A stretch of 8,894 bases of DNA from Methanosarcinales archaeon ex4572_44 (GCA_002254825.2 NJEL02000044.1:1-8894); one strand, 5' to 3'; positions 1 through 7,614 are shown, counted from the stretch's first letter. The notes: generated by a model not told the origin, from the letters alone. Numbers and translations are program-made.

Positions 1-480
1 ACCTCCTCGCCGTCCTTCAACAACACAAAGAGCACAATTGCAGACTCTGCATCGACATCAACAGCTTTTAACACATACCCTTCTTTGAGTGTGAGCGTGC
101 TTCCGATTGTGATCGTGTGCTTCTCAGAACTCTCACCACCCTCATCTATCAATACTTCGGGGAGGTAGCCATGAGAGAGCAGATCCTCATCAAGATCCTC
201 ACCAGTTATATCGGTATTGTTGTAGGCTGCAAAGTACTCCCCACCCATGAAACCAACAAGATCATACCTGCCCCAGTTAGCGTAGTCAAACTCGATATTG
301 ACCGGGACAGTCGTATACACCAGATCCCCTTCTTGGATACTGCGGCTGCCCACATCCACATCGGTGGCATTCAGGGTCTCGCTCCCAAAACCAGTATCGA
401 AATCATAGTACAAGCCCTCAAAGTTGAGTGGGGTCCACTCAAAACTCGGCTCACCGCGTGAGACAGTGCCTCGCAGCTTT
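1..480 (-). repeat. S-layer duplication domain, copy 2 (partial at window edge)
   Basis: This encodes residues about 691 to 850 of the surface protein and aligns with copy 1 at a 714-nt (238-codon) offset. Landmarks are FEWTPLNFEGLYYDF, FDYANWGRYDLVGFMGGEYF, LLSHGYLPEVLIDEGGESSE, EGYVLKAVDVDAES and LLKDGEE. The 37 nt at 118-154 are identical to 832-868, and the 21 nt at 169-189 are identical to 883-903, which supports a real tandem duplication. Confidence 0.75.
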
Positions 481-2552
481 GAAAGCCCTTCAACGAACGG
501 TGCAAAACGGAGAGTATCAGAATCATCTGCCACCTTGAACTTGATATCGCCCATGATATCAACGATACTATCTTCATCAAGGTCGAACGAATCCTCGTTC
601 TCCATCGTGATCCCACCACTCTTACTCTTAACCTCCATTATCCCGTACTGATCCCCACTATCGATTTCTATGGGGTTCTCTGAGATCTGGAAGACGCCGC
701 GGATGAAGGCTGCATCGGTCTCTCTCCCATGGAAGACGCTCTCAACGTGAACGATTATGATCGGAACATCCTTCTCAGCCTTCAACGCATATCCCTCTTC
801 AAGCGGAAGCGTTGTTCCAATTGTAACCCTATGCTTCTCAGAACTCTCACCACCCTCATCTATCAATATCTTAGAGAGATAACCATGAGAGAGCAGATCC
901 TCAGGATCCACATCATCTATCTCTGTATCATCAATGTATGCTGCAAAGTACTTCTCAGCCATGAAACCAGTAAGATTGTACTTGCCCCAGGAATCATAGT
1001 CAAAGTAGACACTGACAGGGACAGACTTATAATCCAGTTCACCCTCATCAATAAATCTATCAGTCTTGGAGTCAAGATGAATCGTCATAGTCTCACTGCT
1101 CACATCCTCCTCCAGATCATAAAAGAAACCAGAGAAACTCTGAGGGGTCCACGTATACGTAGTACTCATGTCATAATTAGCATCCCAAATACGATAACCA
1201 GTAGAGTAGAACTTGGGGTGGACGGTTAGTATCCAGCTTGCATTATCTGCTGAGCCATTGTCATTGCTTGCTGTGGCGTTGATAATATAAGTTCCAGCGC
1301 TTTTACTGAGAGTTATATTTTCCTTGTCGTGTGAACCACTTACTTTGGTACCATTCACATACCATTGTATCGTGACAATCTGGTCAACAGATATATTAAA
1401 CTCGAGTTCATCCCCTTCAGAAGTCTCTGGCATTTCATCAGGATCAGGTTTATTAATCGTTATTATTGGACGCTGTGGTACACCAGCAGCAAACGTTGAG
1501 AGACTTGAAACATCGCCAGAGACTTTCTTATTTGTTGTGTCGACACTGATGTTGGCAGCTTCATTCCAGCTGCCAGCCGAATAATGATACAGCTTCACAA
1601 GAGATTCATCGATATCACCAGCATTGTAAGGAATGCTGATATTAACGCTGGAAAAATCTGCTGTCGTCTCAATGTAATAATAATAATCGCTCACCTTAGC
1701 AAAATAGTGGTTTGCTGGGTTTGTGATGCTTCCAACAACAGTAGTGTTCCCAGCGACTGTGACATCTGTGAAATTAACAGCGACATTACCAAAGGTTAAG
1801 TTAACATCGCCTGTCGGAGTGTTCGGCAGGGTGGTGTTTTTACCTCTGCCAGCAACGCTGAGATTTGTGACTGATGCTGGCGGGGTGGAATCTGTTACAG
1901 TCCACGTCCATTCAGCAATATCAGAACCGTTTTCATTTGAACCACTGGCACGCACAGTATATTCTCCAACACCAGCTGTGCTGTTGGTGTAATTCGCCCA
2001 CGTTTCGGCTGGAACAAGAGTTTCGTTATGCACCTCTATATCGTTAATCTCCCACGTTACATCCACTTCCTGGTCGAACTTCACACCAAACTTCTGCTCT
2101 GTGCCGTTAGGGGTTGAAGGATTGTCTGAAGGGAAGTATTCTATGACAGAGGGCGCCACGACCGCTTCTGTGACGGTGAAGGTACCTCCTTCAAGGGGTG
2201 ATGCTGTATCATTCGCGTCTGCTGCTGTGAAGTTGTAGCTATAGGTTCCACTTGTAAAGCTAAGACCTGTTATGCTGTACTCTTTTCCGTCTGTTGTGTT
2301 AATATCGTTAGGATCTGTCTCTGAAAGCTCGTGTTCTGTCCCGTCAATTATAACTTTTACATATGTCGCTGTGTCGTTATCTGCATCGGTAAAAGTAACT
2401 GAAAAGTTAAAAAGATCTGCAGTGGTCCCACTCGATAGGTCTACATTACCATCTGTCAGCGTTGGCGCTGCTGCCATTGCGATCAGTGTGATTATTGCTG
2501 TGATTATTATCAGTACGGTTATTCCTGTGAGTGCATCTTTCAACAACCTCAT
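1..2552 (-). CDS. S-layer duplication-domain surface protein with N-terminal Ig/PKD-like modules (C-terminus cut off by window edge)
   Basis: The frame is open for about 850 codons from the ATG at 2552 and runs off the left edge; I translated it fully and met no stop. Residues 1-29 form a Sec-type signal peptide: basic start MRLLKD, a hydrophobic core, then AMAAA before PTLTDG. Four beta-rich modules follow: about 30-128, 133-223 (PKD-like, ending EWTWTV), 224-362 (ending in an LSTFAAGV motif), and 363-446 (PKD-like, with QWYVNGT). Residues about 447-690 and 691 to the edge are two copies of the S-layer family duplication domain known from Methanosarcina-type S-layers, with WTPQSFSGFFYDL and WTPLNFEGLYYDF at matching places. 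Many NxS/T sequons suggest N-glycosylation. Known family members form the envelope lattice. The extra Ig/PKD modules suggest either a variant lattice protein or an S-layer-associated adhesin. A C-terminal anchor, if present, lies outside the window. Confidence 0.9.
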   Translation of the reverse strand, partial: MRLLKDALTGITVLIIITAIITLIAMAAAPTLTDGNVDLSSGTTADLFNFSVTFTDADNDTATYVKVIIDGTEHELSETDPNDINTTDGKEYSITGLSFTSGTYSYNFTAADANDTASPLEGGTFTVTEAVVAPSVIEYFPSDNPSTPNGTEQKFGVKFDQEVDVTWEINDIEVHNETLVPAETWANYTNSTAGVGEYTVRASGSNENGSDIAEWTWTVTDSTPPASVTNLSVAGRGKNTTLPNTPTGDVNLTFGNVAVNFTDVTVAGNTTVVGSITNPANHYFAKVSDYYYYIETTADFSSVNISIPYNAGDIDESLVKLYHYSAGSWNEAANISVDTTNKKVSGDVSSLSTFAAGVPQRPIITINKPDPDEMPETSEGDELEFNISVDQIVTIQWYVNGTKVSGSHDKENITLSKSAGTYIINATASNDNGSADNASWILTVHPKFYSTGYRIWDANYDMSTTYTWTPQSFSGFFYDLEEDVSSETMTIHLDSKTDRFIDEGELDYKSVPVSVYFDYDSWGKYNLTGFMAEKYFAAYIDDTEIDDVDPEDLLSHGYLSKILIDEGGESSEKHRVTIGTTLPLEEGYALKAEKDVPIIIVHVESVFHGRETDAAFIRGVFQISENPIEIDSGDQYGIMEVKSKSGGITMENEDSFDLDEDSIVDIMGDIKFKVADDSDTLRFAPFVEGLSKLRGTVSRGEPSFEWTPLNFEGLYYDFDTGFGSETLNATDVDVGSRSIQEGDLVYTTVPVNIEFDYANWGRYDLVGFMGGEYFAAYNNTDITGEDLDEDLLSHGYLPEVLIDEGGESSEKHTITIGSTLTLKEGYVLKAVDVDAESAIVLFVLLKDGEE
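481..1214 (-). repeat. S-layer duplication domain, copy 1 (internally shortened)
   Basis: This encodes residues about 447-690 of the surface protein. It holds the ordered landmarks of the family: YTWTPQSFSGFFYDL, a SSET strand, FDYDSWGKYNLTGFMAEKYF, LLSHGY, EGYALKA, VFHGRETDA, GVFQISENP and IMGDIKFKVADD. Between EGYALKA and KDVPIIIVHV, near position 775, it lacks the stretch that in copy 2 begins with VDVDAESAIVLFVLLKDGEE. In full-length family members that stretch continues for several tens of residues. Confidence 0.75.
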
Positions 2553-2559
2553 ATTTTAT

Positions 2560-2567
2560 CTCCTTCC
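2560..2567 (-). promoter_or_regulatory. Ribosome-binding site of the S-layer-domain gene
   Basis: On the minus strand the bases before the ATG at 2552 read GGAAGGAGATAAAAT. AAGGAG lies about 7 nt from the start codon. This fits the archaeal anti-Shine-Dalgarno sequence and confirms the chosen start. Confidence 0.7.
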
Positions 2568-2649
2568 AATCATAACCCTGCGCAGAGGAACATGACAAAT
2601 ATTCAATATTTTGTTACAGTATTAATCTGTGTTTGTGTAGGTGTGTTGT

Positions 2650-2660
2650 CTTATTTATAT
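2650..2660 (-). promoter_or_regulatory. Candidate TATA box of the S-layer-domain gene
   Basis: The minus strand reads ATATAAATAAG, preceded by purine-rich ACACAAG that could serve as a BRE. A start site about 25 nt downstream would give a 5' leader of roughly 75 nt. Other AT-rich boxes exist further upstream, so this is a candidate only. Confidence 0.4.
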
Positions 2661-2760
2661 CTTGTGTCTTCTGGTGGCGATAAAGTGGTCGGGGTTCTGG
2701 AAGTCTTATGTTTGGAATTATTTCGGATTGAATATGGTATTGGGTGAGAGATTGTATTAT

Positions 2761-2795
2761 TTACAAATTTTTTAAATCGTATTTTTCATTTGTAA
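2761..2795. repeat. 8-bp perfect inverted repeat in divergent promoter region
   Basis: TTACAAAT (2761-2768) and ATTTGTAA (2788-2795) are perfect inverted copies separated by 19 AT-rich nt. It could be an operator dyad or a weak hairpin. Given the AT content, chance is also plausible. Confidence 0.4.
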
Positions 2796-3118
2796 GGGTT
2801 TTCAATCTTGTATTTTTTCGGAATTGTATTGCTCAGTTGAAAATTCTTTTTCATTCTTTAAGCTGGTCGTGAATGCTGTATATGTGTTGACGAGATAAGT
2901 GATGTTTTTGGCGATCAAGATGTCGTTGTCGAAATTTTAGAAATCTATTATAATTTAATATAGTTTTTAGCATATTTTCTATCTGTAAGATTCTTATGCG
3001 TTAAAATACACTACTCAAAGTTTTAATTCAAATTAATATATCTAAAAATAAATATAATTATATAGTAGTAAAATGTGTAAGCAATCAAAATTAATTTTTA
3101 ACCACTTTGCTGCAAATA

Positions 3119-3127
3119 TTTATATTA
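3119..3127 (+). promoter_or_regulatory. Candidate TATA box of the pycBA operon
   Basis: TTTATATTA, preceded by GCAAATA as a possible BRE, matches the archaeal TATA-box consensus well. A start about 25 nt downstream, near 3148, gives a leader of about 40 nt before the ATG at 3187. The box lies inside the longer alternative reading frame from 3073, which argues against that earlier start. Confidence 0.5.
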
Positions 3128-3174
3128 GTGTAATTGGTATTGGTTCATCATGCTTCCAGGCTTATATTACACGT

Positions 3175-3179
3175 GAGGT
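3175..3179 (+). promoter_or_regulatory. Ribosome-binding site of pycB
   Basis: GTGAGGT with core GAGGT lies 7 nt before the ATG at 3187. It decides between this start and the upstream in-frame ATG at 3073, which has no comparable site. Confidence 0.6.
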
Positions 3180-3186
3180 TTTTTCA

Positions 3187-4920
3187 ATGGTAAAAGTACA
3201 GATCACGGATACCACGTTGCGGGATGCACACCAATCGCTTATAGCTACCAGGATGCGAACTCGTGACATGTTGCCGATAGCAGGTGCGATGGACGAGGTC
3301 GGTTTTTATTCGCTTGAGGCATGGGGTGGTGCTACTTTCGATTCCTGCATCAGGTTCTTGAATGAGGACCCGTGGGAGCGGCTCAGAAGCCTTCGCGAGG
3401 TTGTTACAGAGACGCCGCTGCAGATGCTGCTTCGTGGGCAGAATCTCGTGGGCTACCGACATTATGCCGATGATGTTGTGGAGCGGTTTGTTCTGCTTGC
3501 AGCCAAGAATGGGATTGGAATATTCAGGATCTTTGACGCCTTAAACGACATACGAAATATGCTCACATCCATTAGAGCAGCTAACGATGTTGGTGCTCAT
3601 GTGCAGGGTGCTGTCTCTTACACTATAAGTCCTGTGCACACGATTGAGACGTATGTTAAGCTTGCAGAAGAGCTTGAAGCCCTTGAGTGTGATTCTCTCT
3701 GCATTAAGGATATGGCAGGTTTGATATCTCCAAAAACGGCTTTTGATTTGATCACGGCATTGAAAGATCATATCAGTATTCCTGTGTGTCTTCACAGTCA
3801 CTGTACGAGTGGGATGGCGCCGCTCAGTTATATGATGGCGTGTGAGGCTGGTGTGGACATTCTCGATACTGCATTTTCGCCATTTGCCAGTGGAACCTCA
3901 CAGCCAGCGACCGAGGCTGTGATTGCAGCCCTTGAGGGCACCGAGTACGAGACCGGGTTATCCCTTGTAAAGATTTCAGAGATTAAGAAGTATTTTGAAG
4001 AGCTCCGAGAGAAGTATGGGGCGTTAATCGACCCGATCTCAGAGCGCATCGACACCAATGTGTTAATCTACCAGATACCGGGTGGCATGCTCTCAAACCT
4101 CGTGTCACAGTTGAAGGAACAGGATGCCATCGATCGATTTGATGACGTGCTCGAAGAGATGCCGCGTGTGCGCGAAGACCTGGGTTACCCGCCTCTTGTG
4201 ACACCTACGAGCCAGATAGTCGGTACACAGGCGGTTTTGAACGTTCTGATGGGTGAGCGTTACAATGTTGTGCCGCGGGAGGTGAAGGATTATGCGAAGG
4301 GGCTTTATGGACGCACACCTGCGCCGATCAAAAAGGAGGTGTTTGAGAAGATACTGCCAGATGAAGATGCAATCACCACGAGGCCTGCTGACCTGATTCC
4401 ACCCGAACTTGAGAAGATGGAGGCTGAAGCGGTTGAACAGGGTCTTGTTAAGAAGAACGAGGACGTGCTCACCTACGCGCTGTATCCTGCAATTGCACCG
4501 AAGTTTCTACGAGGCGAGGCAGAGGAAGAAACGCTCCCAGAGAAGACCTCTACTACGAGCGTGGAAACAACAGCAGGGGCTGGGGCTCCGATCGCTACAG
4601 AGTTTAAGGTAGAGGTTGATGGTGATATCTTTGATGTGAAGATCCGGCCGATGGGAGGTTGTTCAGAGTTTGACGTCTCAGAGTTCAGAGAAAAACCTGA
4701 GATAGATGAGAATACCCTTGTGGCGAGCATGCAAGGGATGGTTTTGAAGGTAAAAACAAAAGTCGGTGAGCATGTGGAGAAAGGTGATGTTGTGGCTGTG
4801 CTTGAGGCGATGAAGATGGAGAACAATCTTCATGCCCATAAGAGCGGTGTGGTAAAAGAGATCTACGTCCATGAGGGAAACACCGTCTCAAAGGACGAAG
4901 CCATAATGTTGATCGAATAA
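3187..4920 (+). CDS. pycB: Pyruvate carboxylase subunit B (carboxyltransferase and biotin carrier)
   Basis: This 577-residue subunit transfers the carboxyl group from carboxybiotin to pyruvate, giving oxaloacetate in the cytoplasm. The N-terminal carboxyltransferase barrel begins with DTTLRDAHQS (residues 8-17). It contains CIKDMAG with the lysine expected to be carbamylated (K174), and the metal-ligand pair HSH (H203, H205). A conserved PYC/OadA region follows to about residue 440. Next comes a Thr/Ala/Glu-rich linker near 440-470 and a C-terminal biotinyl domain with EAMKMEN, biotinylated at K543. The start at 3187 is preferred because MVKVQITDTTLRD is the family start, a GAGGT site precedes it, and a TATA box lies between it and the earlier ATG. 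pycA follows 26 bp downstream, which favours pyruvate carboxylase over a Na+-pumping oxaloacetate decarboxylase; no membrane decarboxylase subunit is nearby. No biotin protein ligase gene is in the window. Confidence 0.95.
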   Translation: MVKVQITDTTLRDAHQSLIATRMRTRDMLPIAGAMDEVGFYSLEAWGGATFDSCIRFLNEDPWERLRSLREVVTETPLQMLLRGQNLVGYRHYADDVVERFVLLAAKNGIGIFRIFDALNDIRNMLTSIRAANDVGAHVQGAVSYTISPVHTIETYVKLAEELEALECDSLCIKDMAGLISPKTAFDLITALKDHISIPVCLHSHCTSGMAPLSYMMACEAGVDILDTAFSPFASGTSQPATEAVIAALEGTEYETGLSLVKISEIKKYFEELREKYGALIDPISERIDTNVLIYQIPGGMLSNLVSQLKEQDAIDRFDDVLEEMPRVREDLGYPPLVTPTSQIVGTQAVLNVLMGERYNVVPREVKDYAKGLYGRTPAPIKKEVFEKILPDEDAITTRPADLIPPELEKMEAEAVEQGLVKKNEDVLTYALYPAIAPKFLRGEAEEETLPEKTSTTSVETTAGAGAPIATEFKVEVDGDIFDVKIRPMGGCSEFDVSEFREKPEIDENTLVASMQGMVLKVKTKVGEHVEKGDVVAVLEAMKMENNLHAHKSGVVKEIYVHEGNTVSKDEAIMLIE

Positions 4921-4932
4921 AACAAGAGGGAT

Positions 4933-4940
4933 GGTGATCC
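4933..4940 (+). promoter_or_regulatory. Strong ribosome-binding site of pycA
   Basis: GGTGATCC is complementary over 8 nt to the usual archaeal 16S rRNA 3' end (GGATCACCTCC). It lies 6 nt before the ATG at 4947, within the 26-bp pycB-pycA gap. It fixes the pycA start and suggests independent, efficient translation of the second cistron. Confidence 0.8.
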
Positions 4941-4946
4941 AAGAGG

Positions 4947-6416
4947 ATGTTCAAGAAGGTTTTGATCTCAAACCGTGGCGAGATCGCTATAAGAATCATG
5001 CGCGCATGCAGAGAGCTTGGTGTAAAGACCGTTGCCGTTTATTCTGATGCTGATGCGAATGCACTCTTTGTGAAGTATGCAGATGAGGCGTACCATATAG
5101 GACCATCCCCTGCATCCCAGAGCTATCTCAACATGGATAACATAATCCGCGCAGTGGAGTTGAGCGGTGCCGAAGCGGTGCACCCAGGGTATGGTTTTCT
5201 CTCAGAGAACCCTGAATTTGCAGACCGCTGCCGAGCCGAGGGCATAGTCTTCATAGGTCCCTCTGCAAGTGCTATACGGAGTGTTGGGAGTAAGGTTGAA
5301 GCGCGAAAGACGATGGAAGCGGCAGGCATACCTGTTGTTCCAGGCACAAAAGAAGGGATAACCGATATCGATCGTGCAGTCGGCGTGGCAGATGGGATCG
5401 GATACCCTGTAATCGTAAAATCCTCGGCGGGTGGTGGCGGGATCGGGATTGCGATCGTCCACAAATCAGAGGAACTCCCAGACGCCATAGAATCCACCCA
5501 ATCAGTGGCACGTTCAACATTCGGAGATGATACCGTTTTTATAGAGAAGTACCTCGCGGAGCCGAGACACATCGAGTTCCAGATACTTTCCGACTCCAGT
5601 GGTAATACCATACATCTCTGTGATCGAGAATGCTCGATTCAAAGACGGCACCAGAAGCTGATAGAAGAAGCGCCCTCGCCTGTGATGACAGAGGAACTCA
5701 GGGCGAAGATGGGTGCGTCAGCTGTTGAGGTGTCAAAAACCATCGATTATGAGAACGCAGGCACGGTAGAATTTCTGTACTCAAAAGGTGATTATTATTT
5801 CCTTGAGGTGAACACGCGCCTCCAGGTCGAGCACCCGATAACAGAGGTGATCACAGGTGTTGACCTTGCAAAGGAGCAGATCAAGATCGCGTGGGGCGAT
5901 GAACTGAGCTACACGCAGGAGGATATCACGATCAACGGGTGGGCGATAGAGTGTCGGATCAATGCTGAGGATCCGCTCAACAACTTCGTGCCATCGCCTG
6001 GCAAGGTCAAACGATACCGTTCACCTGGTGGACCGGGCGTGCGCGTCGACAGCGGCGTCTACGCAGGATACACCATATCCCCCTACTACGATTCGCTCGT
6101 GTCAAAACTCACGGTCTGGGCGCAAGATCGCAGTGAAGCAATCGAGAGGATGAAGCGCGCGCTCTTTGAGTATATAGTGGTTGGTGTGAAGACAAACATA
6201 CCATTCCACAAGGCGATGATGAACAGCGCTGCATACCAGAGTGGAGAACTCACCACACACTTCATCGAAGACCACAACATCCTTGAAGACGTTGAGCGGT
6301 TAAGCAAAAGTGAGAAGGCGAAAGGCGAAAGCCTTGCGAGCGCCTTAACAGCAGACGACAAGAAGATTGCAGCCATAACCGCAGCGGTTGAAGCATACAT
6401 ACACCAGAAGCAATAA
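4947..6416 (+). CDS. pycA: Pyruvate carboxylase subunit A (biotin carboxylase)
   Basis: This 489-residue cytoplasmic subunit uses ATP and bicarbonate to carboxylate the biotin on PycB. It begins FKKVLISNRGEIAIR, the biotin-carboxylase N-domain signature. The ATP-grasp part has K116, the glycine loop KSSAGGGGIGIAIV (K158), PRHIEFQ (H208), and IQRRHQK (Q232, H235). It also has E287 in FLEVNTRLQVEH with N289, R291, Q293 and E295, and R337 in ECRINAED. This set matches the catalytic residues of E. coli AccC with an offset of about one. The C-terminal biotin-carboxylase domain and a charged helical tail follow. The glycine loop has GIGI where many homologues have G(K/R)GM. The ATG is fixed by the GGTGATCC site. 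Transcription is probably from the pycB promoter. The 82 bp after its stop show no T-run terminator. Confidence 0.96.
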   Translation: MFKKVLISNRGEIAIRIMRACRELGVKTVAVYSDADANALFVKYADEAYHIGPSPASQSYLNMDNIIRAVELSGAEAVHPGYGFLSENPEFADRCRAEGIVFIGPSASAIRSVGSKVEARKTMEAAGIPVVPGTKEGITDIDRAVGVADGIGYPVIVKSSAGGGGIGIAIVHKSEELPDAIESTQSVARSTFGDDTVFIEKYLAEPRHIEFQILSDSSGNTIHLCDRECSIQRRHQKLIEEAPSPVMTEELRAKMGASAVEVSKTIDYENAGTVEFLYSKGDYYFLEVNTRLQVEHPITEVITGVDLAKEQIKIAWGDELSYTQEDITINGWAIECRINAEDPLNNFVPSPGKVKRYRSPGGPGVRVDSGVYAGYTISPYYDSLVSKLTVWAQDRSEAIERMKRALFEYIVVGVKTNIPFHKAMMNSAAYQSGELTTHFIEDHNILEDVERLSKSEKAKGESLASALTADDKKIAAITAAVEAYIHQKQ

Positions 6417-6441
6417 CTAGCTATGACTAAAAACCAACTCG

Positions 6442-6453
6442 TGGTCATGACCA
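6442..6453. promoter_or_regulatory. 12-nt perfect palindrome upstream of the RPA promoter (possible operator)
   Basis: TGGTCATGACCA is a perfect palindrome. It is followed directly by another, ATGCGCAT (6453-6460), about 11 nt before the TATA-like box at 6471. Placement just upstream of the TATA/BRE fits a transcription-factor site for the RPA gene. Function is inferred from position and symmetry only. Confidence 0.4.
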
Positions 6454-6470
6454 TGCGCATACCATAAGGG

Positions 6471-6476
6471 TTATAC
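6471..6476 (+). promoter_or_regulatory. Candidate TATA box of the RPA gene
   Basis: TTATAC with AAGGG upstream is centred about 25 nt before the ATG at 6499. This spacing puts the transcription start at or beside the start codon. No Shine-Dalgarno sequence is visible between the two, so a leaderless mRNA is likely. Confidence 0.45.
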
Positions 6477-6498
6477 CTCACCCCTTCCACATTCGTAC

Positions 6499-7614
6499 AT
6501 GATGAGCGCAATTGAGGATCATTTTGAGAAAGTTGAGGATCGGATGAGTTTTGACGAGTTCTCCAAGCTGATCGATGAGAAGAGAACTGTTATGGGCAGC
6601 CTCTGTGATGACGATACCTTGTGCATGATGATACTGCAGGAACTTGGGGTCGATACACTCAAAAAAATATCGGAGATAACAGCTGACTCTGGCAAAGTGA
6701 GCATAAAAGTTAGAGTATTATCAGTTTCAGAAGTCAGGGAATTCTCACGTGACGATGGAAGCACTGGAAAAGTTGCAAACCTGATCGTAGGTGATGAGAC
6801 CGGGAGTATCAGGGCGGTGCTCTGGGACGATTCCGCTGGGTGTGTTGCAACGAGGGAGATAGCGGAGGGGATAAGCATTGGGATAACAGGGTTTGCGCGT
6901 GGTGGCGAGAATGGGGTTGAAGTGCATCTCGGGCGTTTCAGCACTATCAAACCACTTGATTACGATGTGGAGGTGAAGATCAAGCATTATCAAATAGCAG
7001 ATATTGCCGAGGGGATGGTGAGTATCAACCTAAGGGCACGAGTGATAGATGTGGGCAGCACCAGAAGCTTCAAGCGCAGAGACGGGGGCGAGGGAAAGGT
7101 GCGAAACATCACACTGGGTGATGAGACTGGTAAGATCAACATCACGCTCTGGGATGAGCGCACAGAGGTACCATTTGGGGAGGATGACACAATCGAGGTG
7201 AGAAATGCTTATGCCAAAAAGAACAATTACACAGGAAAAACAGAGCTCCAGTTGAGCCGCGAGGGAGTGGTGGAGCAGACAGAGGCTGATATCGGGTACA
7301 ATGAGAAGATCACTCCGATAACCGATATTGAGATCGATCGCACCTACAGCATTCGAGGGTTTGTCAGTGGCATTGGAGAAATAAGAGAGTTCACCCGAAG
7401 GGATGGTGGTGTGGGGCAGGTTGCAAACATGCATGTTTCTGATGATACTGGGCGGATAAGAGTGACGCTCTGGGGTGATCATGCCGAGGTTGTGGATGAG
7501 ATCGACATCGGAAGCGAGGTTCTGATCATTGATGCACAGACGAGAACAGGGTTCAGTGAAGAGGTGGAACTGAACCTCAACTGGAACAGCAAGGTCAGGG
7601 TTCTGAAGCGATGA
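6499..7614 (+). CDS. Replication factor A-type single-stranded DNA-binding protein with three OB folds
   Basis: This 371-residue protein is an archaeal RPA homologue that would bind single-stranded DNA in replication, recombination and repair. Residues about 1-60 are charged and likely helical. Three OB folds follow at about 65-152, 172-258 and 281-371. Each carries the pattern (R)xFxRxDGxxGxVxN....DxTGxIxxxLW, seen as GKVANLIVGDETG, GKVRNITLGDETG and GQVANMHVSDDTG. No cysteine zinc-finger motif is visible, unlike some euryarchaeal RPA subunits, so this looks like the zinc-free type. Two adjacent ATGs (6499, 6502) are possible starts. No ribosome-binding site is seen, and the TATA box spacing suggests a leaderless message. 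It lies 82 bp after pycA with its own promoter. I cannot assign a specific RPA subunit number. Confidence 0.9.
   Translation: MMSAIEDHFEKVEDRMSFDEFSKLIDEKRTVMGSLCDDDTLCMMILQELGVDTLKKISEITADSGKVSIKVRVLSVSEVREFSRDDGSTGKVANLIVGDETGSIRAVLWDDSAGCVATREIAEGISIGITGFARGGENGVEVHLGRFSTIKPLDYDVEVKIKHYQIADIAEGMVSINLRARVIDVGSTRSFKRRDGGEGKVRNITLGDETGKINITLWDERTEVPFGEDDTIEVRNAYAKKNNYTGKTELQLSREGVVEQTEADIGYNEKITPITDIEIDRTYSIRGFVSGIGEIREFTRRDGGVGQVANMHVSDDTGRIRVTLWGDHAEVVDEIDIGSEVLIIDAQTRTGFSEEVELNLNWNSKVRVLKR

Larger units (their letters stand above)
2553..3186. other. AT-rich divergent intergenic region
   Basis: This 634-bp stretch separates the minus-strand surface protein from plus-strand pycB. I find no convincing gene in it. 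The open frame upstream of pycB, from 3073, encodes 38 AT-driven residues and contains the likely pycB TATA box, so I treat it as non-coding. Visible elements are TATA-like boxes near 2650-2660 (minus) and 3119-3127 (plus), and an 8-bp inverted repeat TTACAAAT/ATTTGTAA at 2761-2768 and 2788-2795. TTGTATT occurs three times, at 2752, 2808 and 2824. The stretch is much more AT-rich than the genes on either side. Confidence 0.7.

Noticed and set aside
117..2595. Several plus-strand open frames of 71-166 residues
   Set aside because: All lie opposite the continuous minus-strand surface-protein gene and show no domain, start signal or consistent composition of their own.
3073..3186. 38-residue N-terminal extension of pycB from an upstream in-frame ATG
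   Set aside because: The extension is AT-rich, matches no part of the family N-terminus, has no ribosome-binding site, and contains the likely TATA box. The ATG at 3187 has a GAGGT site and the family start sequence.
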